A DNA stretch of 64,000 nt from Pseudopithomyces maydicus (Eukaryota > Ascomycota > Dothideomycetes > Pleosporales > Didymosphaeriaceae). The position numbers and the translations under genes are program-made. Location: the NCBI GenBank assembly GCA_026873275.1, contig JANTUC010000010.1, positions 1,116,001 through 1,180,000 of the forward strand, read 5' to 3'. The stretch's first letter is position 1. Each line of letters opens with the position of its first letter. Shown here one piece after another: positions 49,104 through 59,508 of the stretch. The notes under the pieces were generated by a model. It was not told the DNA's origin and made no database searches. It was given only the letters and a program-made list of their open reading frames with translations.

Positions 49104-49724
49104 TGTTATAATTATAATAAGAAACCGTAAGATAGCAGGAAAGAATTATATATAGGATACTAATAATTAAGATAAAAATAATAATTAACTATATACTAGA
49201 TAGTAGGGCCAGCTAAATAATATATTATATAATTATAATTCTACTAAAAACGCGAGATCTTAAAAATACTAAATTTTAATAAAAGTAGAGTAGTTACTCC
49301 TGCTAAAAAGATAAAATTTATAAAAATAAAATAATTACTTTTATTTAAAGGATAAAATTTATAAAAGTAAAAGGAGTTACTCCTGCTAGTAAACAGAATC
49401 TATAAAAATAGATTAATAGGTTTAGGGATAGTAAAGGATAGATAGAATAATATATAATTTAAAATACTCTTTATATATTTTTTATTCTTTATAATTAACT
49501 TTTTATATATCTTTATATACTCGCTTATAGTTAAATTAAAGCTCTTCTTTATAATTAAAAATTATTAGCCTTTATAAAAGATAATTATTTTACTTTTAGT
49601 AGTAAAATAGAGATATTTGCATTACCTATTACTTAATTATTATTTAATTACTAAATATTTATAAGGCTCTTAAGGAGCCTGTCTGCCCTTATATAAATTA
49701 AGTAAATAGAAACCTCTTATAATA
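49104..49724 (+). repeat. B2 5' LTR, long variant
   Basis: About 621 bp against 495 bp in B1, starting tgttataattataataag and ending cttataata. The extra length is explained by three 41-42 bp tandem units (about 49310-49420) absent from B1. Confidence 0.82.
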
Positions 49725-50167
49725 CTTTAACTACTTAAAGATTTGAGTTAATATAGTAATTTTAATAAGTTTTATAAATTTATAGGCTTTTAGTAAAAGC
49801 ACTACTTTTAAACTTATAATAAATTTAGTAATAATACTAGTGGCCTAAGTTATAGAGATATAGGAACTCTATATATAAATAATAGCCCTAATAACTATTA
49901 TATAAAAATAAATATAAATATTATTTTAGGCCTAAGTAAAGTTTATAATAAAAATACCTTTTAAAGTAGCTAAATACTATAATAGAGGGAAGACTAGATT
50001 TAAGATATTCCTTACTAATATAAAATTATATTATTGCTATAATAGTAAGATTTTTAGTATTAACTAAATTAAAGTCTTAGTAATAAAAATATATATAAAA
50101 GAAAAAGTCGTTAAATAGTTTTAACCCCTTACTAATAATTACTTAGCTTATAAAGATAAACTATATA
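49104..50167 (+). mobile_element. Gypsy retrotransposon B2, 5' part
   Basis: After the LTR, the internal start (ctttaactacttaaagattt) matches the reverse complement of the B1 internal end, so this is the same family in plus orientation. It covers the gag start, ends at the TA where M2 is inserted (50166-50167) and resumes at 59507. Confidence 0.85.
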
Positions 50168-50619
50168 CAGTAGGGTGACAGATAAAAAGCGTAATCCAAA
50201 AATTGCTTTTTTAAAAAAATTATAATAAATTCAGTATTAGTTTTTAATTTTTTTCGAAATATTAAACTTTTAGAAAAAGTTATAAAGTTGATATTTTTAA
50301 TTTAAAATTGCCTAAAATAGCTTAGTCTAATTTTTTAAAAATAGGTAAAGTTAGGGTTAAAAAAAGTAAAAATTAAAATCCTTAATATTTTTTTTTGAAC
50401 GTATAAATTTTTAATTTTTTAATTTTCTAACCTAATATGGTTAGTACAGGTTACGTGACCGAATTTTCGAGACTAGTTTACTAACTAAATAATTAATTAG
50501 TATTATAGTCAATTTTAATTCAAAAATTACGTAAGCTTAAATCACGTGATTTTTTAATAGTTCTTTAGTTTATAGTAATATCTTTTTACTTTTTAATTTT
50601 AAACACCTATTTCCTCAAA

Positions 50620-50656
50620 ATGGCTCCAAAATTCTCAAAATTTAAGGAAAAGGTAG
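50620..50656 (+). pseudogene. M2 transposase start, cut by E2
   Basis: ATG at 50620 begins the same protein as M1 (MAPKFSKFKEKV) and is interrupted after 12 codons by the E2 LTR at 50657. The frame resumes at 57883. Confidence 0.8.
50652..50656. repeat. Target duplication of E2, left (ggtag)
   Basis: ggtag precedes the E2 LTR; the same five bases follow the right LTR at 57878-57882. Confidence 0.85.
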
Positions 50657-51149
50657 TGTCACGGGGCACACTCTATAGTCTTATGGACTAAGGGTGTGCG
50701 CGTTAGGGTATAGTAAGTTAAGAGGAGTGGACGGGTAGGTATAAGTTATATAAGTTAAATATTAATTAATATAATAAGGTTATTATTATTAAATATTTAA
50801 TAGTAATCTTTACTGTAGAAGCAAGGGATAGTAGAACTAAATTAAAAATTAATAATAAGGACTATCTAAAATAAATAATTATTATTATATATTTATAGGT
50901 ATAAACTAGCTCTATAGGCTCTATAGGCTCTATAGGCTCTATAAGTTATAAAGCTTATAAAGTTATAGAGCTATAGAGCTACTATATAATTTCTATTATA
51001 TATTTATATTATACTCCGCATCCGACCTATAGCTATAACTAAATAAATTATTATAATAAGCTCGCTTACTATTTACGCTTAACTCCTATTAGTTCTTATT
51101 ATTCTAGTTATAATAATTATTATTCTATTATAATATAATAATTATAATA
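50657..51149 (-). repeat. E2 left LTR
   Basis: 493 bp, starting tgtcacggggcacactctat. It contains three 9-bp units ctataggct (50912-50938). The inner end is RIP-mutated compared with the right copy. Confidence 0.88.
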
Positions 51150-54100
51150 CTATCCCCCCTTTTAAGTCTTCGGCCCAAAGATTATCTAAAATATAAAATT
51201 TTACTATATTAGTAGAGCGGGCCTTATTATATTTAAAATAATTATAGCCCTTTATATCTTTTTATAAAACCCTTAAATGATATACTTTAGCTAATAAAAT
51301 TATTTATTATAGATTTAACGCGATACTATATTCTTATTATATTAAATATAATTTTTTTTATATTATTTCTCCTCGCGATACTCCTAAAAGACTAGTTTAT
51401 AAGTTTTATCTATATACTAATGTTTATAATATTTATAATATAAATAGGATCTCTATATCTAATAGTATAATTCCTTTTATATTTTTTATCTTTAGGCTTA
51501 CTACTTCTAATATAATCTATTAATTATTTATAAGCTAGAGTTAAAGCTAAACTTACTATAATTAAGGGATTCTAGAATTAAGCTAAAAAAGAATAGGAGG
51601 AAGCCCTATAAATTTAAAAGAAAATAATAAAAATTACCCTTGCGTGTTCTTATAAGGCTATTAATAAGATAGTTACTGCACGGGCCTAATTAACTTATTT
51701 AAAAAAATAGAAGGAGTTTTTTAATAAATAAAAGGATAATTAATCTATTATCTTAAAGGTAGAACTAGATTATAAGGAAGTAGAATTAAGGATTATAGGC
51801 TAATAGAATAGCTTTAAGAAGGATCTTTTAATAAGTACTTTAAATAATACTTATATTTTTACTAGTATTAATAGTTCTCTTAAGTTTTAGCTAGGCGTTC
51901 TTAACTTAAATCTAATATTATTAAATTTCCTTTATAAGATTAGTTTAGCTAGAACTCCTTTAATAATTTAAAATAATTAAGATTCTCTTCTAGCTTCTAT
52001 ATATTATTTTATAGGTTTTTTTCTTATCTTTACCTTTTTATACTATTTTATAGTAGTCTTTCTTATTTATAAATTTATAATCTATAATTTTTACTACTTT
52101 TTATTCTTTCTATTAGTCGCTATAGGTTTCTATTTTATAAACTACTAGTTATACGTCTTAAGGTGCTTTCTCTAATAATATTATATAAAATACTAAGTAT
52201 ATCTTTATATTACTTAGTAACTATAATTTAAAGGTTACTAGAGTAATCTGCTCTATAATCTTATATAATTTAATTTTTAAGTAGTCTAGTTTATTTAAGG
52301 GTCTTTTACTAGCAATATTTTTTTATAATAATTAAATTTTCTTTCTTTTTTTAGCGCTGGCAGAGTTTTATATTTTTAATTATAATATTTCTTTATCTTA
52401 TTATATAGGAAAACTATATTCTATTATAATTAATTATAATTTTCTCTAATCTCTTTTACCTATACTTTATTATTTAAATTTTAAGATTTTATTATCTTAG
52501 GGGCTTAGTAAGCTATTAAGTTAAATCTATAATTTATAAAGAATAGTATTACTTCTATTATACTATATTATAAGTTATTATATACTAATTAGATTATTAG
52601 TAATAGGCCTATCTAATTATTCTATTAGTAATTTAGGTAATACTAGAAATATTATTCTACTATTTAATTTATTTATTTAGTTTATTTATCTATCTATAGA
52701 TGGTATGCCGTAGATATACTATATTTAATACTTATTAGGCTTATTATAGTTTACTATAACTTTAAGGTAAACCTAATATCTTTATTAGTAATAATTTTAT
52801 CTAGTATCCTATATTAGGCTATTACTGTAGATAAGAACTGGAATACTATATATTCTACTTTATTAATTTCTTTATATAATATAAAGTATCTATACTTAGT
52901 AATCTTATTAATAATAACTATTATTCTATTATACTTAATTTTATTTTCTAAGTCTTGGGATTTTGGCAGCTGTGTAATAAAATCTATAATAATTATACCC
53001 TATAGCTATTTTAAAACCTCTACTAGCTGTAATTATTTATATAGTATATAATATTTTAGCTTATTTTTATAATAATTAGTATAGTCCTATAAGACTTTAG
53101 TAACTATTTATTTTACTTATAGGAAGTAGTATTCCTATATAAGTCTTTTTAAAATTTATTTAATATCTTAGTAGCTGTGCGCTGGCGATTTATAGAATTT
53201 TTATATAAATTCTTATTAGATTTTTACTGGGACAAAGGTTTATTTAAAAATCTTATATATCTTATTCTTATAGGTAAATCTATTAGGTAGGTAATTAACG
53301 CCTTTATTACTTGTTGCTATTTCCTTCTAAATTTATTTTATCTATTTATTAGGCCCTAATTCTAGGGTAGCTATAAGTTTTAGCATATTATAAATTATTA
53401 TACTATTTATATTAAATTATAGTAGTGCTCTAGAGACTGTAGCTTTCCTTTATAGGTCTAGTCTTTAGTTTAATATATTAGCTTATAGGTTCTTTATTCC
53501 TTAAATATAGATAATCTTAAAATTAAATATTAATAACTATTAAGCCTATTTTATTTGCCTTAGGCTTAAAATTTAATTTTTTATAAATTCTATAAGGTTC
53601 TTATAATCCGAAAACACTAGTATTTAGAATTTTATATTTTATAGATAGGTTTGTTAAATCTTAAAGGCGTCTACTATTGCTAGTAACTCTTTATTATAAA
53701 TAGAATAGTTAAATTCCGCGGATGTTATCTTCTAGAAATAGTATTTTATTAAATATTTTATATTATCCTTTAGATCTTACTATATAAGGCATACGCCTAC
53801 TATATAGTTTAATATATTAATTTTTAGGAATATGGGCCTTATTAGGTTAAAGGTTTATAATATAGGGAATTTTAAGAATTCCTTCTTAAGCTTTTATATT
53901 ACTTCTTAGTATTTCTTTATTTATTTAAAAGGGATATTTTTTTTAGTAAAATTTATAAGTAGCTAAGTTATTTCTAATTAATAGGGTATAAACTTTTAGC
54001 AATAGTTATAAAATCTTATAAAAAATTAAATATTTAATAGTTTCTCTAACTAGTCCTAATTCTAAATCTTTTATACTTTAGTAGATTTAATATTAAGTTT

Positions 54101-54238
54101 TCCTAGTTTAATTATAAACCCTAAATAGGTTATTTTCTTTATATAGAATTTGCACTTTTTTAATTTAAGATAGAGTTTTATTTCTTTAATTCTTTAGAGC
54201 ACTTTTTATATATACTTTAAATAATTTTCCTCCTTATT

Positions 54239-54265
54239 AGAGTAGATAATAATATTATCTAGGTA
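54239..54265 (-). pseudogene. E2 reverse transcriptase catalytic box
   Basis: Minus-strand reading YLDNIIIYS preceded by EYLGEYTIV. This corresponds to the Gypsy YLDDIIIYS box with the second Asp changed to Asn. E1 reads YLNN at the same place. Confidence 0.85.
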
Positions 54266-56370
54266 TACTATAGTATACTCCCCTAGGTATTCCCTTAGCA
54301 CAGTATTAATTTATTATTAAAAAACTACTAGCGCATTAGATAACTTAAAAGGTATAACTAAATATTTAAAGAGTCTAAATTTAATTTTAAAGGCTGTTTT
54401 CTATTCCTTACCTTCTTTTATTCTAATTTAATAATATATATTTTTTATATCTAGTTTAATAAAGATCTTAACTAACTTTAGCTTATTTTATAACTTATTA
54501 ATTTTAGGTAAAAGGTATTAATCTTTAATAGTTATATTATTCGTTTTCCAGAAATCTATATAGAAACGGGGTTTAGGGTTATTCTTTTTATTAATAAAAA
54601 TTACTCCGTGTGCTGCTAATAAGTAAAAAGACTAAATATATTTTCTTTCTAAGTTTATTTTAATATACTTTTTAATAATATCCCCCTCTACCTTTATTAT
54701 CTTATAGACTCTACTTTAGGTTAGTTATTTTCTTAGTTTAAGGTTAATTTTATAATTCTATTTTATATATTTAGGCAGATACCCTTCTAGTTTATAAAAT
54801 ATTTTTTTATATTTACTATATTCCTTAGGGACCTATTATTTATTCTTAGTAGACGCGGCCAACCTTTTTAAATACTTAATTATTTTAGTATCCTACTAGA
54901 TAATTAGATTAATCTAGTTTAATTATAGTATTTTTAGAATTACTTTTTATTAGTTATCGATTACTGCTAAGTCTATTACTAAGTTATTAATAATTAACCT
55001 ATCTATAGTAAAGGTTTCTAGTTTCGTTTCGAGGTGTATTTATTCCGTAAATAAAAGTCCTTTTATATTATATAGGATCTATTTCTTTATTTTATCTATA
55101 TATAGGAGCCTCTGCTATTCTATAAACTTCTTTAAAATAAAGTTTCTTATTACTCTATTATTAATTATTATCCTAATAAGTTACTTATAGTATTTTACTT
55201 AAATTATTACGTATAATTTTTATATTTCCTTAAAGGCTTCTTTTCCTTTAGGCTAGTATTTTATCTAGATTTTCTTATTTATATATTTTAGATACTTATT
55301 TTTTAAATACTTATATTATCGCCGTTTTATAATGCATTCTATTAGTAGTAGTAGGCCTAGTTCTATAATAAGGTATTTATTATATTTTTTAGATAGATAC
55401 TATCTATAGATATCTTCTTAGAGGATTATATTTATATACAAGTCCTTAGTCACTTATATTAAGTATACCTAATACTTCTTTTTTAACCCTTAGTGTATAG
55501 AGTATTCTAGTATAATATATAATACCTATACTAGCTTATAGTATATAGAATAAGTTAAAAATATATAAGAATTATTACTCTAGACCTTCTAAGTTCCTTT
55601 AGTTTCCTATTTATTAGAGATTAGTATCTAATATTTTACTAAAATTTTAAATATATATACTTTATCTATCTATTTAATCTTATATGCTACTTACTTCTAT
55701 TCTATAGGGTTAGGTATTTTATTAGCTAAGATTATATTTTATTCTACCTATTTTATAAAATAAGTAAATTTTATATTCTATAGGTACTTTACCTTCTAAT
55801 CCTTATATATCTTATAGATAGATTTTAGCGGTAATCCCTTTTTATAAAATCTTTATTTCCTAACTTTCTCTTTAATTTTTTAGAAGTATGCTAGTTAAAT
55901 AGTTTCTTAAATTAATCTTTTAGGTTAGAGAAATTTAGTTCTTCTAAATTTTATATTCTTTATAGGCGTTAACAGCTTTTCTTATACTAGTAATAAAAAA
56001 AAGATTCCTTATTCCTAAATATAGATTAAGAGGGCGTTTTTATAAATTTATTAAATTTACTTTTTAAGTTCTCTAATTCTTTTTTCTTTAAGTTACTTAC
56101 TAGTACTTTAGGGGCTTCTAGAATTTATATATTCTATTCTTTTATTAACTATTAAAGTATCTTTTTTTTATAGCGGCTAGCTTTTTTTAAACTAATATTT
56201 TATATCTTTCTTACTTTTTATATAGCTAGTATATATATTATCTAAATATTTAGCCTAATATAAAGTTTAGTGCTTTTTACTACTAGCTAGTTTCTTTTTT
56301 ATTTTTTAGATTTATCTCTCTTAATATCTTTTCTTAAACTTTTATTAGCAGAATTCTAACTTCTACTTAA

Positions 56371-56412
56371 ATAGTTTTTAGCTATATAGCCTTTTTTATT
56401 ATAGTTAAAATA
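56371..56412 (-). pseudogene. E2 gag zinc knuckle, all ligands lost
   Basis: Minus-strand codons read YFNYNKKGYIAKNY, exactly CX2CX4HX4C spacing with each Cys (TGY) and His (CAY) now TAY, Tyr. Gag zinc knuckles bind the element RNA; this one could not bind zinc. Confidence 0.82.
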
Positions 56413-57384
56413 AATATCTTCTTTGCGCTACTTTTCTTTCTTAAAGTCCTTTTTTTATAGTTTCTTACTATTTTTATTAGTATTTAATATTATAGGATCC
56501 CTATAATTATAACTTTTCTTAATATAGCTATTTACGCTATACCTATTTCCTCCTTTATTATCTTATTTCTAAAGGAATAATTTATTATTAATTTAAACTA
56601 CTTATTTAATTATAGCTAATAATGTTGTTAATTTCTCTATTTTAATTATTTTATATTAGATATCTAATTTAAGTCCCTTATAAAATTTAGTTATTAATCT
56701 GTGCTCTCTCTAATCCTAAATCTTATTAGCTATTTACTTAAATATTAATATATAAGCGGCCACTAATTTAGTTTATTAGAGTTTTAAGAATTTTCTTTTA
56801 ACTATACGTTCTGCATCTATATTACTAAAGGTTTATTTAAATTTCTATATAAAGTAGTTATAATTATTAAAGATTAGATTAGTTTTAGTCTTCTAATTAT
56901 TAGTCTTATTAACCTAATAATCTATTAGATAACTATTAAACTAATCTATTACTTTACTAGTAAAGTGTGTAGCAATATATACTACCTTTTATTTATTATC
57001 TTCTAAGTAATTTCTATTAAGATTTATATATAAGGCCATACTAGCTAAGAACCCTTTTAACTTACTCTTTATTTTATTAAACTTTTCTAATTCGGCTAGC
57101 TTTAATAGTCGGCTAATTATATAGAACTCTATTTTTTTAATTTACTTCTTTAATATAGTATTAGCCCTATTTTCCTTTTCTTCTAATAATACTTTAATTT
57201 ATATATAGAGCTTATTATAAGTTTCTTTTTATACTATCCTTTCTTTATTTAAGAATATAATATATTCCTTAAGCTAGGCCTAATTAGTATTATTTAATAA
57301 GCTAAACTTAATAGGTATAGAAGCTATTATTAGTTATAACTTAATATATACTAGTAGATTATCCTTAAAATATAATTATTAAAA

Positions 57385-57877
57385 TATTATAGGGCACACT
57401 TTATAATTTTATAGACTAAGGGTGTGCGCGTTAGGGTATAGTAAGTTAAGAGAAGTAGACGGGTAAGTATAGATTATATAAGTTAAATATTAATTAATAT
57501 AATAAGGTTATTATTATTAAATACTTAATAGTAATCTTCACTGCAGAAGTAAGGGACAGTAGAATTAAATTAAAGATTAATAATAAGGACTATTTAAGAT
57601 AAATAGTTATTATTATATATCTATAGGTACAAACTAGCTCTATGGGCTCTATAGGCTTTATAGGCTTTATAAGTTATAGAGCTTATAAAGCTATAGAGCT
57701 ATAGAGCTACTATATAATTCTTATTATATATTTATATTATACTCTATATCTAACTTATAGCTGTAATTAAGCAGGTTATTATAATAAGCCTACTTACTGC
57801 TCACGCTCGACTCCTATTAATCCTTATTATTCTAGTTATAATAATTATTATCCTGTTGCGGCGTAACAGCCGTAACA
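57385..57877 (-). repeat. E2 right LTR
   Basis: 493 bp, starting tattatagggcacact and ending with the little-mutated gttgcggcgtaacagccgta. Followed by ggtag. Confidence 0.88.
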
Positions 57878-57882
57878 GGTAG

Positions 57883-59120
57883 AAGAATTATATATTAATA
57901 ATATTTCTATTAATACTATTTCAAATATTACAAAAAAGCCTAAATCGTCAGTTTATAACGCAATTCGTCGAATTAAAGACAAAAAACAAAATAAAAATAT
58001 AAAAATCCTAGATTTAACAAAGACTTAAAATAAGCTAATTAAAAAAATTTAAAATAACTAAAAAACAGTTATTAATCGAGATTTTATAAAAAATCCAAAA
58101 GTTTAAAATAATGAGTTAATATCGATTAATAACTTAGATATTTTAAAATAGACGTTACAAAGGTTTTTAAAAGAAGAAGAGTATTCTTATAATACTTCTT
58201 TTAAAAAGCCTTATTTGGATAAAAAATAAAAAAAGCATTTTATATACGCAAAAAATTAATTAAAAAATCTAAAAAAATAGATTTTTTTAAAATTATATTT
58301 TCTGATAAGTTAGCAATAGAAAGGGGACATAGATCTAGATAGAAGTATTATAGAAAAAAAGAAAATCTAAAATAGGTGATAGTTTAGTTTTAAATATCAA
58401 TAGAGGTACGTAAAATAGATTTTTTAAAAAACTAAAATATTTAAAAAATTCTATTTATATTATAAAATTTTAAAAAAATTTTAGTTTTTTATAATATTGC
58501 TTACTAATTAAAATATAGGGCATGATATTTCGGTTTAAGTTTAGGGCGCTATTTGGATAGGAGGAAGGTCGAATTTAGTCTTTATAAAAGACTCTTTAAA
58601 AAAGACGTTTTTTAAAACAGAGGACTATATTGAAAAAGTTCTTAAAAAAGAAGTTAAACCGTATATTAAACACGGTAAATATTACCTTTTTATTTTCCCC
58701 CTTTTTTTAATATATAATAATATATAATTATATATTATTATATATTAATTTTTTTATAAACTTTATACTAATATCTAATTAGGTTGGCAATTTCAACAAG
58801 ATAACTCGAAAATTCATAAAAGTAATAAAGCTTTATTATAGTTTAACCGTAATAAAATTAAGCTTTTTACTCACCCAGCTTTCAGTCCTGATTTAAATCC
58901 TATAGAAAATATTTGGTCTATTTTAAAAACTAGAGTTAATAAACGCTATAATTGGCGTTTACCAAATATTTCAAAATCGGAGGATTTAAATAAGTATAAA
59001 AGAGTTATTTCTGAAGAGTGGCATAAAATACTATAAGAAATAATAGATAATTGTATATCATCTATGCCTCAACGTTATATGGACTTAAAGGAAGCTAAGG
59101 GGTCTTATACTAAGTATTAA
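57883..59120 (+). pseudogene. M2 transposase, main part
   Basis: Continues the frame after E2: the helix-turn-helix region, an intron at 58406-58518 (GTACGT/TATAG), a second intron ending near 58783, then FQQDNSKIH (second catalytic Asp region), FSPDLNPIENIW (third catalytic acid region), RVNKRYNWRLPN and a tail ending KGSYTKY with stop 59118-59120. Only a few RIP-type stops break this last stretch (for example CAA to TAA). Intron 1 is 66 bp longer than in M1 owing to an inverted-repeat insertion. Inactive because of stops and the E2 insertion. Confidence 0.83.
58426..58490. repeat. Inverted-repeat insertion inside M2 intron
   Basis: aaaaaactaaaat (58426-58438) and its exact inverse attttagtttttt (58478-58490) bound an AT-only-like insert absent from the same intron of M1. 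It could be a miniature element or a slippage-derived hairpin. Confidence 0.65.
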
Positions 59121-59508
59121 ATAAATTTAATACTTAATTTATCTTGTTGAAATTGAATTTTTTTAATTAATTATTGTGAAAAAATTAGTTAATAAATATA
59201 AAAAGCTTTTTTAATATATTTATTAATATAAGACTAGTAATAAAATAAATCTAAAAAAACTAAATTTTATACGCTAAAAAAAATTATAACTAATTATATT
59301 TTGTATTTTTTCTACCCTAAAATCACTGCCAAATCTACCCCCTAAAAGATTACATAAGCTAGCTCAGCGCTAGGCCTAGAAGAATCTCCTAGATTTTCTC
59401 TATCTTTTTATTATTTTTTCATAATTTTATCTAATTATTCGATAGAGTTATAAGCTTTTAAAAACTATTAAAAAAACAATTACGCTTTTTGTCTGTCACC
59501 CTACTGTA

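Larger units (their letters stand above)
50657..57877 (-). mobile_element. Gypsy retrotransposon E2, full length, RIP-mutated
   Basis: 7221 bp with two 493-bp LTRs (50657-51149, 57385-57877) and the duplication ggtag. The tatcccccctttt stretch after the left LTR is the complement of a polypurine tract, so the element reads on the minus strand and its LTR properly starts TGTTACGG. Gag zinc knuckle at 56371-56412 and RT box at 54239-54265 lie in the expected order. It disrupts the M2 transposase 12 codons after its start. Confidence 0.92.
50168..59506 (+). mobile_element. Tc1/mariner-like transposon M2, split by E2
   Basis: Terminal repeats cagtagggtgacaga at 50168 and its inverse tctgtcaccctactg ending at 59506, flanked by TA on both sides (50166-50167, 59507-59508). 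Without the E2 insertion it is about 2.1 kb. It carries a transposase on the plus strand and lies within the B2 gag region. The C-terminal third keeps many CA and TG pairs, so it has suffered less RIP than its surroundings. Confidence 0.9.
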
